Source: Chara braunii
Taxonomy: Eukaryota > Streptophyta > Charophyceae > Charales > Characeae
Assembly: GCA_003427395.1 (NCBI GenBank)
Contig: BFEA01000155.1
Location: 806,321-832,979, forward strand
Direction: 5' to 3'
DNA: 26,659 nucleotides
The stretch's first letter is position 1; each line of letters opens with the position of its first letter. This document shows, piece by piece, positions 9,401-17,221 of this stretch. Below the pieces are notes generated by a model. It worked only from the letters and a program-made list of their open reading frames with translations, was not told where the DNA came from and made no database searches. Made by a program: the position numbers and the translations under genes.

Positions 9401-9880
9401 TAGATTCTTGCAGTCTAGCAGAAATTTCATTTCAGTCATGGTCACCCCTGTGAACACGGCGTTGCACCTACGCAGAGGGCTCGCGGTCGACGCGCTGAGT
9501 TCTTACTTGGATGCTAATCGATGTGGCAGTCCCGACGGGATACATGGTCAAGTTGGAAGCTGTTGATAGTTGTATAACAACAACCTGGGCACTAGGCAAA
9601 AGGGAGAGACCGTGAGAAAACATGCTTACCCTTTAGTAGAAATACGGCTCATCCTATCGTGTGAAGCTGTGAAGGCCCGACTGTGAGAGTACAGAACTAG
9701 CTGTTGGTCGGTGCACTACGCGTTCTACCGTATGCGGTGGCTGGAGGAGTATTGTGAGCTGGTGGGTGTATAGGTGGCCATTACATGAGGAGCCGCAGGG
9801 CATTGCGAGGTGGTTACGATCGTTGAAAGAGAGGTTATTGATTGCGATCTGGATACCGCTAGGGAGAGTCAATAGCTGGT
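6480..9880. other. Outer part of left arm, no gene recognised
   Basis: Frames of 60-110 codons occur on both strands (for example 6,662-6,994 plus and 9,100-9,387 minus). None is preserved in the matching part of the right arm, and none shows a known motif. At 6,662-6,994 a short peptide similarity to the right-arm frame 25,692-25,907 (ASDFHQRDSG and VSDFHWRDSR) reflects nucleotide homology, and it is read on the opposite genomic strand as expected for inverted arms. From about 6,740 to 9,880 the two arms are strongly diverged, with islands of similarity only. Confidence 0.5.
7781..7810. repeat. Hairpin with conserved 14-nt loop, left arm copy
   Basis: The loop ATCCTTGATGAAAA (7,789-7,802) is identical, base for base, to the loop of a perfect 8-bp hairpin at 24,604-24,633 in the right arm (there on the minus strand). 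The left stem is CCCGTCCG against CAGCCGGG, of which 6 of 8 positions pair. The stem has drifted while the loop has not. Confidence 0.6.
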
Positions 9881-10295
9881 AATTGACTTCAGTCGATCGA
9901 GCTGTTCTGCGCTTTGGCCGCCATTGCGAGAGCCCTCAGGCGAAGGAAGGTATCAAGGCCCTCTCCTGGGAGTTGAGTTTGTCCCCCTCCTGTATCTCGA
10001 GAGTCTCAAACCCCTCATTCTGTCTTTCTTACTCTCAATCTTGTCCTGTTACGAGAGGAAGGCGACATGCGGGATTGCAACCCGTAGGACCGCAGCAAGA
10101 CTCTGTGGGGAGTCCACCCACCGATTGCGGGAGCTCTGCCGGAACCTAGGCGAGGTTCTGGAGGCACGAAACCATCAGGTATATCATTTTCTATCTGTAT
10201 GACCCCACTATGCCCATGTTTGCTTATCTCCCTTTAGTTTGACTGATGTATGTTTGAGATTGCCCGTATGACTTTGCTTTCTTTCAGGACTTAAT

Positions 10296-10434
10296 CAGAC
10301 AAAGCTGTGAATTGGGGGAAGGTGGGAGGAAGACGGAATGGAAGGAATGTATGAGAGTGAAGCATAAGTTTCATTTTTATTTTAATTGAATACAGACAAA
10401 GGGATGAACTGGGGGAAGGTGGGAGGAAGATGGA
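10296..10434 (+). repeat. Duplicated 97-bp-period segment in left arm
   Basis: The block CAGACAAAG followed by GGGGGAAGGTGGGAGGAAGA occurs at 10,296-10,338 and again at 10,393-10,434. The right arm has only one equivalent (about 22,575-22,630, inverted), so this duplication probably arose in the left arm after the arms separated. Confidence 0.8.
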
Positions 10435-10439
10435 CTGCA

Positions 10440-11092
10440 TACGCTTGACCAGGTCAACCAAGGACTCGGCATTGTTTCTAAGTTTAATGACCCAGGGCTA
10501 TGTTTATTTGGTTGTTTTCCTAAGGGTCAGACATTGTTTCTAAGCTGAATGACCTGGTTGTTGTGTTTATTTTTTGAGGATTTGCCTGATCTGAAGGGTT
10601 TAAGTTATTGTTTTGTTCTGAGGGAGAATTTTGGTCTAAGGCTGAACATTGTTTCTAAGTTGAATGGTTTAGCCTGAAAACCACGCACATAAGTATAAAC
10701 TGAGTATAAAAGAAAATATTTTACTTATATTTGCATGTGAAATGGCAACTGGGTATTGTTTCCAAGCCGAATGGTCCAGCGCTAAGCCATATCACTAAGA
10801 AGAGAAGAGAAATTACAGAATATAATTGGAAGTAGTCTGGGCAAGATGATCATTGTTTCCCAGCTGAATAGTTCAGTCCCCTACCCATATTTGCATTTTC
10901 TTTTGAGAACAAAGTTAGAAAATTACTAAAATTTGGATATTAAACAGTTCAGGGCGGCTAGACATTGTTTCCAAGCTGAATGGTCTAGCCAAATGCCCAA
11001 AGAAGAGAAAAGTAGTAGTGCAACCTGTTCGTGTATATTTTAAGATCCGCTGGACATTATTTCCAAGCCGAATGGTCTAACATTGTGCCTTA
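10440..11092 (+). repeat. Array of seven stem-variable hairpins, left arm
   Basis: A unit of the form stem-ATTGTTTCYAAGCYGAAT-stem recurs about every 60-115 bp: near 10,468, 10,528, 10,645, 10,753, 10,850, 10,960 and 11,050. The flanking stems differ but mostly pair. At 10,639-10,675 the stem is AGGCTGAAC with GTTTAGCCT (9 pairs, one G-T). At 10,956-10,990 it is GGCTAGAC with GTCTAGCC (8 perfect pairs). At 10,749-10,779 it is CTGG with CCAG. At 10,525-10,554 it is GGTCA with TGACC. In most copies an inner ATT/AAT pairing extends the stem past one bulged G. The 10,850 copy pairs poorly. The matching array in the right arm is at 21,650-22,550. There are no open frames in phase with the unit and no known family. 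Confidence 0.8.
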
Positions 11093-11369
11093 TGTAAGTT
11101 GGGTATAAGAGTTGAATCATCTTAGGGTTTTATGAACTATCTTATATAACGTAACTTGGGGTTGGTGAGAGTACTTACCTTTGTGGTTTGGCCTTGCATG
11201 CGACTGAGTGAGAGTAGAACTTGGTCTGAGTTTCAGTTTGATAGGTAGTTGCTTTAAATGCTCGCCACGTGTTAGAGTCGTAGGAGTTAGTTTCAATTCC
11301 TTCATTTTTTTAGCTAAGTTTATTTTTACTTAGGCCAATTTCTACATTTTCTGGGATCTTTTATTATAC

Positions 11370-11925
11370 TTGGTCTTGTATAAATCTTGGTAAGTCACTT
11401 TATCTATGGGAAGCGCTGTCGAAATTTCTAAAAAACCAAGGAGTTAGTTAGATTTTGTCCGTTTCAAGGTTCAGTTTTTCCAACTTTTTGGCTTAGTAAA
11501 AATTTGGAAAGCCTCATTTTCTGAAGGGAGTGCTGCCTAATTTTTTGCTAATTCAGGGAGTTAAACAAAATTAGACCTTGAGAAGTCAAAGTCATTTTAG
11601 ATTCTGAACTTAACTTTGTATAAATCTTGGAATAACACTTTCTCTATGAGAAGCGCTGCCGAAATTTCTACAAATCTAAGGAGTTAGTTAAATTTTGTCT
11701 TAGTTAAATTCGGGTCTTGTCTCTGAGTTCATATCTCACTTAGTATAAATCTGAGAAGTCTATCTTTCTAAAGGAAGTGTTGTCCAATTTTTACCAATTT
11801 AGGGAGTTAGACAAATTTTGACTTTCCGGAGTTAGAGATTGTTTTTGTTTTTCATATTTGAGTTAGTATAAATTTTGAGAAAGCATGTTTCCTACGGGAA
11901 GCGCTTCCAAAATTTTGTTACAGAT
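11370..11925 (+). repeat. 122-bp tandem array with alternating A/B monomers, left arm
   Basis: The anchor GTATAAAT (or GTAAAAAT) lies at 11,378, 11,496, 11,618, 11,743 and 11,866, giving periods of 118, 122, 125 and 123 bp. Monomers alternate. The A type has GGGAAGCGCTGYCGAAATTTC (first, third, fifth). The B type has GAAGGRAGTGYTGYCYAATTTT and AGGGAGTTA (second, fourth). This makes a higher-order unit of about 245 bp. The A core contains the palindromes AGCGCT and GAAATTTC. The right arm has the same A-B-A-B-A order at 20,820-21,345. Confidence 0.9.
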
Positions 11926-12164
11926 GGCAATTCGGACAATCCACTTCGTACGGAGGAGACTCTGTCAAAGATCTGCCTTTCATTAGACCCTGAAATAGGG
12001 ATAGACTTAGGATTAGCTAAGCAGAATGATTCTTTGTGAAGTCGTGATATGGGGATTACTCTCGATTTGGACTCATAGATTTAGCTTGGGGATTGGCCTG
12101 TCTTGTGTTACAGGTCCTGTTGAACATTTTATTCAAGATCAGAGCTAGATTCAACTTGATCCTC

Positions 12165-12181
12165 GGAGGATCATCCTCCGT
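12165..12181. repeat. Perfect 17-bp palindrome, left arm
   Basis: CGGAGGAT-C-ATCCTCCG has 8 perfect pairs around one central base. Just downstream is GTTATCACTAATAAC. The right arm keeps that second dyad in perfect form (GTTATCA-G-TGATAAC near 20,515-20,529) but has lost the first. Confidence 0.8.
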
Positions 12182-12462
12182 TATCACTAATAACAGGTCG
12201 ATTGTCGATTCGTCGGTTTATGACTCAACTGCAATTCACCCTCAATACTCAACCTAAAAGACTTTAGCCCTGGTGATTTTACTGTTTTATTAAGGTTTCC
12301 ACCCGGACTTTTATTGAATGACCATTTAACAAAGGCACTGAGTATTTAATTATGGTTGGTTCGGTAAGGGTTGGGGCTTGCATGACTAAAGCAAGGGGTA
12401 TGAGTATAGAGATTGATTAAAGTTGACTTTGTGTAGTGCGTGAACTTTGGTTGACTCTTTGA

Positions 12463-12519
12463 TGTGATTGCAGGTATGTTCTGTGGTTCGGATTTTGGAT
12501 TTGACTACCAGCAATCACA
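12463..12519. repeat. 9-bp stem hairpin, left arm
   Basis: TGTGATTGC (12,463-12,471) pairs perfectly with GCAATCACA (12,511-12,519) around a 39-nt loop. The right arm has TGTGATCGC (20,192-20,200) with GCAATCACA (20,239-20,247), 8 of 9 pairs, at the matching place. Confidence 0.75.
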
Positions 12520-12904
12520 CACATATATATGGTTGTGAGGAGTCCCACTATGATTGTGAGAAGTGATCGTCACATACTTATTCCTCCTTTACATATATAT
12601 ATGTATGTATTTATATTGGGTGTTCGTGTGGTCTGAGGGACCTACGCTTGAGGGTTTAATTGGGATCGAGATTGAGAAAGGAAGAAAAATTCTTCTATTT
12701 GTCGTATGCTTCTTAAAGATTTCTTAGTCGGACGTTGGTCCTGGGCCTAGATTCAAGGTCCTTGTTCAGGACACCCCAGGTCCTAGACTCCTCATGGAAG
12801 GGATTACCCCTCGGATAGAGTCTATTTGCCCTGTCTACCGGGACAGTCAACCTAAAGACCGGAAGTGTCGCAGAGGCCGCACAACTATTCCTTCAGCCGT
12901 GCAA

Positions 12905-12957
12905 TATCGTGAAGGGGTAAACCTTCACGATACTTTGAGTTTGACACTTGAGTGTCA
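12905..12957. repeat. Two adjacent strong hairpins, left arm
   Basis: TATCGTGAAGG (12,905-12,915) pairs with CCTTCACGATA (12,922-12,932) over 11 bp with a 6-nt loop. TGACACT (12,942-12,948) pairs with AGTGTCA (12,951-12,957) around TG. The equivalent stretch of the right arm (19,658-19,736) holds hairpins with quite different stems. Confidence 0.8.
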
Positions 12958-13480
12958 TAAGCGGTACTCGGATCCACGAGGGGCCCCTTGATTATGGGCA
13001 CTACATAGTACATCATCATTGTGACTGCTTGCATATTCATGGATTGCTAATCGATATGGGAGGATCCGGTGCCCGCGCGATTTTATACAAAGTCTCGTGC
13101 GCGACGCCCACCTGATTTCGGCATCGAATAGTTATGGGATGGTTACTAAGGGACTAGGAGTGTTGTCGCGTTGTTCGTTCTGTGTATTTTGTATATGTGT
13201 GTGTTTTTATTTTTATGTTTTTTAAAGTGGTGTACGTGTGGTGTATGGGATGCGTCCTAGTCGACCGGCGACGAGTCGCGCTTGGGACCTCAACCCCCCA
13301 AGATGTCGGTTCGCGTGCGGGTCCCGTAGAGGCGTATTACCGCGCGTACCCCCTATGCTACAACATACGAGAAACGCCCTCGGCTGGTCTACCTCTGCGA
13401 TTGCACCTGATTAGCTTTCGTACTGTGGACTGGCAGCTCGACGGAGATACACCCACCAAAGGGAGGTGACAACTTCCGTA

Positions 13481-13500
13481 AGGTGGAGGTAAGTCGTGCC
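13481..13500 (+). promoter_or_regulatory. Candidate 5' splice site conserved in both arms
   Basis: GGAG|GTAAGTC matches the consensus donor AG|GTAAGT, with the exon end at 13,488. The same word, read on the minus strand, is intact at about 19,075-19,084 in the right arm. Both read from the outer to the inner end of their arm, the same direction that gives TG...CA ends. The surrounding block is the best conserved part of the arms, so plain homology may explain it. Confidence 0.3.
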
Positions 13501-13723
13501 TCGCGTAGGCCCTATCCTGTCGTAGGGGCTCGTGAGAGGTATAGCTGGCGCACTCGGCCGGAGCGGCTTGCGGAAACTCCATTGTGTATTCGTGTCAAGG
13601 ATCAAACCGACTCTTGCGTGACTTGGCGGGGAGGGTCCCGCGCTACCTTGTGCGGTGTCGGACCGATGCGCTTGACACTGGCGAGGGCAGGGTTGAGTGC
13701 TGGTGGGGGCGGGGGTGCGGGGG

Positions 13724-14611
13724 NNNNNNNNNNNNNNNNNNNNNNNNNNNNNNNNNNNNNNNNNNNNNNNNNNNNNNNNNNNNNNNNNNNNNNNNNNNNN
13801 NNNNNNNNNNNNNNNNNNNNNNNNNNNNNNNNNNNNNNNNNNNNNNNNNNNNNNNNNNNNNNNNNNNNNNNNNNNNNNNNNNNNNNNNNNNNNNNNNNNN
13901 NNNNNNNNNNNNNNNNNNNNNNNNNNNNNNNNNNNNNNNNNNNNNNNNNNNNNNNNNNNNNNNNNNNNNNNNNNNNNNNNNNNNNNNNNNNNNNNNNNNN
14001 NNNNNNNNNNNNNNNNNNNNNNNNNNNNNNNNNNNNNNNNNNNNNNNNNNNNNNNNNNNNNNNNNNNNNNNNNNNNNNNNNNNNNNNNNNNNNNNNNNNN
14101 NNNNNNNNNNNNNNNNNNNNNNNNNNNNNNNNNNNNNNNNNNNNNNNNNNNNNNNNNNNNNNNNNNNNNNNNNNNNNNNNNNNNNNNNNNNNNNNNNNNN
14201 NNNNNNNNNNNNNNNNNNNNNNNNNNNNNNNNNNNNNNNNNNNNNNNNNNNNNNNNNNNNNNNNNNNNNNNNNNNNNNNNNNNNNNNNNNNNNNNNNNNN
14301 NNNNNNNNNNNNNNNNNNNNNNNNNNNNNNNNNNNNNNNNNNNNNNNNNNNNNNNNNNNNNNNNNNNNNNNNNNNNNNNNNNNNNNNNNNNNNNNNNNNN
14401 NNNNNNNNNNNNNNNNNNNNNNNNNNNNNNNNNNNNNNNNNNNNNNNNNNNNNNNNNNNNNNNNNNNNNNNNNNNNNNNNNNNNNNNNNNNNNNNNNNNN
14501 NNNNNNNNNNNNNNNNNNNNNNNNNNNNNNNNNNNNNNNNNNNNNNNNNNNNNNNNNNNNNNNNNNNNNNNNNNNNNNNNNNNNNNNNNNNNNNNNNNNN
14601 NNNNNNNNNNN
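13724..14611. other. Assembly gap (888 N)
   Basis: A run of N flanked on the left by GGGGGCGGGGGTGCGGGGG (ending at 13,723) and on the right by GGGGGCGGGG (from 14,612). The G-rich edges suggest a G-rich tandem repeat or G-quadruplex-forming stretch that could not be sequenced through. Any reading frame through it is meaningless. Confidence 0.98.
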
Positions 14612-14624
14612 GGGGGCGGGGTTC

Positions 14625-14641
14625 TAGGGGTGAAACCCCTA
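14625..14641. repeat. Short perfect hairpin beside the gap
   Basis: TAGGGGT pairs with ACCCCTA around GAA, 14 bases inside the right edge of the gap. Confidence 0.75.
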
Positions 14642-14858
14642 CCCCGACGTGGGCCTCGGGGATCCCCGTGTAACAACCCTGGTTGGACCTGCAGTTTCTT
14701 TACATCAAGTCTAATGTGGTTTAGTCGAACAACAGAGGGGTCGGCTTTCTTAGGAATTATATTGCGCAAGGGTTTGTCGTTGACTTTATTTAAATTGGTG
14801 AGTCGGTAGGTTGCACCTCCATTCTTTTTGAAGGGACGTTTCCAATTAGTGATATGAG

Positions 14859-15260
14859 ATGGATGCATTGCCAGTCTTTTATGGGAAAAATCCTTCTTGG
14901 CAGCATGCAACATTAACTTCAGATTTGGATTTTCGTTCGCTTAATGTTAATGGCCTCACTACGGATGCGGAAAAATGTGGGACGATCATCGAACAACTCA
15001 GGGTAGTAGGGGGAAAATCTTGGCCAGATCTAAGTTGCATCCAGGAAACCCATCTTCTAGATACCCTTGCTCACAAGAGGGATGATAAGTTAATATGACC
15101 CTTTCGAAAACTTTGCTCCCATTCTAAGAAAAGTGGGTCAGGACGGGTTGCGTTGTAGGTTCCTCATGACTCTAGGGCAAAGATTGTCCATAGGGAAGCA
15201 AACAGGGAGCAAGGCAGATGAATCTCGGCGTTAGTTATGACCAATCTACCTTAGGACCCT
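14859..15260 (+). pseudogene. LINE (L1-type) endonuclease-domain fragment, decayed
   Basis: In one frame from 14,859 the peptide reads RSLNVNGLTTDAEKCGTII and then DLSCIQETHL. This is the N-terminal signature of the apurinic-like endonuclease of L1-type non-LTR retrotransposons (N-x-N-G-L followed by the metal-binding E in CIQETH). The same frame continues past a stop at 15,096 as SGSGRVAL, then HDSRAKIVHREANREQGR, then ISALVM after a stop at 15,219-15,221, where the family normally has a tryptophan. Further stops lie at 15,156 and 15,252. After about 15,260 I lose the domain; the GDFN-type block is not found. The fragment is non-functional. It could be the 5' part of the same LINE as 17,222-18,916, but the distance is about 1.6 kb too long. 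Confidence 0.7.
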
Positions 15261-16274
15261 TCCTGCGGGGAGTGGCGGGAAAAAAAATTCACAGAGCAAA
15301 AATAGGAGAATCCACCACGTCTCTATAAAGGTTGTTCATAAATCTCTCAACCTGGTGGTCAACGTGGCAGATGAGATGTGTGCGAGTGGGCAAAGAGGGG
15401 GTGGGTGTCAGATGTTAATACATGTAGAGGGATGGAGCAAGCTTGGTGCAAGGCGTTTCAGCGGCTGGCTGCACTGCCCGATTAGAAGCACGAGGGGAAT
15501 TTGTGGCTTAGTCTTCACTTGGTGGTGCCAACATTTCAGTGGTTGGCGGTCAGGAGCAGTCACCAGGATTTTGAGGGCAAGCACCACTCTAATGGTGGGG
15601 ACGAGTCTATCCCACACTTGTGGTTGGACTCTTAGCCTCATAAGGTCTTTTGGGAATGGTGGCAGATGCTTGGTACGCAGGCTCCACTGGGGAGATCCAC
15701 AAATTTGAGATTGGTGGTGTTGGTTGGACTAACTATTGAAGGGGCACGGGGCGATCAACGGTAAAAGAGAAATATGTTGGTGTCACAATTAAAGCTGCAT
15801 TTTTTGTTGTTGTTTAGGCAATGAGAGCGCGACATCTGAAAAAGGGCATGAAAGACTAATTCTGGGCACTCCATGCAGGTACCTTGAAAAACCTCAACAT
15901 TACGCTGGCCACCGGCACAGGAAGAACGAAAAACGGGGGTTGGAATTTCTTCGCAAGTGCATGGGGACCATTCCTCGGGGTAACGACAGTAGGGCGCTAG
16001 CTGGGGGAATGACGGTGGGAGTTGGCCTCCTTGGACAATGGTCCAGATGTAGGATTAGTGAGTCAGTCTGTGTGAGCAGGGGGCCGTTCCCCGAGCTGGC
16101 AATAATGGCATGTCCTCAGCAGGTCAGTCTATGTAAGGGATGTGGGTTTCGACTGATAGGAGTGGGGGGTTGGAGGAGGGAACTCGGGTTGTTCAGATCC
16201 GATTGATTTTGGCATGGGGCTGTCGTGGTATTGGGGATGGAGGGGATGGGAAGGGGACGAGGGAGAATAAGAAA

Positions 16275-16292
16275 GGGGGGGGGGGGGGGGGG
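16275..16292 (+). repeat. Poly-G run (18 G)
   Basis: An uninterrupted G homopolymer inside a purine-rich stretch. It lies close to the mirror axis of the two inverted arms (about 16,330, from half the sum of the outer-end coordinates). It may be real, or it may mark a collapsed or mis-joined read. Confidence 0.95.
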
Positions 16293-16324
16293 AGGAAAGC
16301 AGAGTATTATGAACAATTTACTAT

Positions 16325-16361
16325 CAATAATGATAAGCAATAATGATAAGCAATAATAATA
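16325..16361 (+). repeat. 13-bp tandem repeat
   Basis: CAATAATGATAAG is present twice (16,325-16,337 and 16,338-16,350) and followed by a partial third copy. Confidence 0.9.
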
Positions 16362-16701
16362 CAAATATAGACATATGGATATAAAAATAACAAGGCTCAA
16401 CATGTTATGATGGCAAGGTAGCTTTTTCCACGGAGTAAGCAAGGGTTGGGAAACCGACTTAGCAAGGGTTCGAATGCTTCAGAAGAAAGTTGTGACTAGG
16501 CGTACGGACGCCTTCTGACAATTTTCCACTCAAGCATTTGAAACTTGAATTTGTTGCCTTCCCCGCCCTCATGCAGTGGCAAACATGATTATTTTCTCTG
16601 AAATCTTTTTTTTTGTCTCGCTTATCACACTTTTTTTGACTTTTATATAATTGTTTGTCATTACTAAGCAACCGGAATGCCGCCCCCATAATAAATGGGG
16701 C

Positions 16702-16728
16702 ATGTGTGTGTATGTGTGTGTGTGTGTA
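16702..16728 (+). repeat. (TG)n microsatellite
   Basis: About 27 bases of TG repeat with one TA interruption. Confidence 0.95.
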
Positions 16729-17040
16729 TTAAAGAATAATAAAATTAGTTGTTTGTGTTATGAATGTGTATGGTTTTAATAATCTTTCAAAGAGATTTGA
16801 GTTTTTCAGTCTATCTGTAGTCACATTCCTTAAGGGGTATCACTTATTGTGGCGGGCTACTTCATTGCGGCACTTTGACCGCTGGTTGGATAGATGGAAG
16901 ATACCCTTGCCATATCCCTCCTAAATGGAAGAAGATGAACAGGTAATTCATAGGTTATGTAAATTTGAAGGTCTCTTCGACTCCTTCATAAGCACGACTC
17001 CACAGGAAAGACTGTTCACATGCATCCATAATAAGTGTCC

Positions 17041-17086
17041 CTCTAAGTCATGCATTGACTTCATATTATTATTCGATGACTTAGAG
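17041..17086. repeat. 11-bp perfect inverted repeat
   Basis: CTCTAAGTCAT (17,041-17,051) pairs with ATGACTTAGAG (17,076-17,086) around a 24-nt loop. It lies just upstream of the recognisable LINE sequence. Confidence 0.75.
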
Positions 17087-17221
17087 AGGGTTTTATAGGG
17101 AGCAACTATCTTTCATCATAGCCGTTAGCCTGAGACGAATTGCAGGATGTGCGAGGTGCTACTTTCGTTCTAAAAGAAGCCGAATTGGGGAAGGGGATTT
17201 TAAAAGTTGAGTAACTTTTTT

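Larger units (their letters stand above)
6392..13677 (+). mobile_element. Left arm of 7.3-kb inverted pair (LTR-like or foldback element)
   Basis: This arm matches the reverse complement of 18,917-26,276 throughout, with indels. Matched blocks (left with right) are 6,392-6,475 with 26,190-26,276; 6,560-6,735 with 25,935-26,110; about 7,781-7,815 with 24,600-24,640; 9,890-10,160 with about 22,845-23,070; 11,190-11,300 with 21,430-21,545; 11,370-11,920 with 20,820-21,365; 11,940-12,420 with 20,340-20,780; and 13,000-13,677 with 18,917-19,560. It begins TGTCGGTGCG and ends GATGCGCTTGACA, so its own ends are the short inverted pair TGTC/GACA, as in LTRs. No target-site duplication is visible (flanks CACGG and CTGGC). 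No protein frame is conserved between arms. LARD-type non-coding retroelements and foldback elements are the closest known analogies. Confidence 0.85.
15260..17221. other. Unassigned stretch between the LINE fragments
   Basis: There are short frames on both strands (up to 117 codons at 15,355-15,708) without recognised motifs. Composition shifts from GC-rich with many GTGG and GGGG words before about 16,300 to AT-rich after it. An 18-G run, a 13-bp tandem repeat, a TG microsatellite and a long hairpin occur in it. The stretch may be DNA inserted into the LINE between its endonuclease and reverse-transcriptase parts, or the junction of two different LINE copies. Confidence 0.45.

Noticed and set aside
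10440-11092. CRISPR-like array
   Set aside because: Spacing is irregular (about 60-115 bp), the repeats are degenerate, the variable parts are the stems of the repeats themselves, and there are no cas genes. The setting is eukaryotic.
13450-13500. Similarity to the 3' end of small-subunit rRNA (words like CTTCCGTAAGGTGGAGGTAAGTCGT)
   Set aside because: Only short words resemble the conserved rRNA end, in the wrong order, with no further rRNA around it.
13411-14913. 500-codon minus-strand frame and three long plus-strand frames across 13,483-14,809
   Set aside because: They pass through 888 N. The long length is an artefact of unknown bases. Only the short flanking parts are real sequence, and they belong to the left arm and the LINE region.
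16116-16442. 108-codon minus-strand frame with hydrophobic and proline runs
   Set aside because: It is the reverse of the poly-G and purine-rich tract. The P and I/L/Y runs come from simple sequence.
16405-16475. tRNA-like or SINE-like internal promoter (GGTTCGAATGC near 16,467 with a possible A-box-like word near 16,408)
   Set aside because: I could not fold a cloverleaf, the A-box match is poor and no A-rich tail or target duplication was seen. A chance match is likely.
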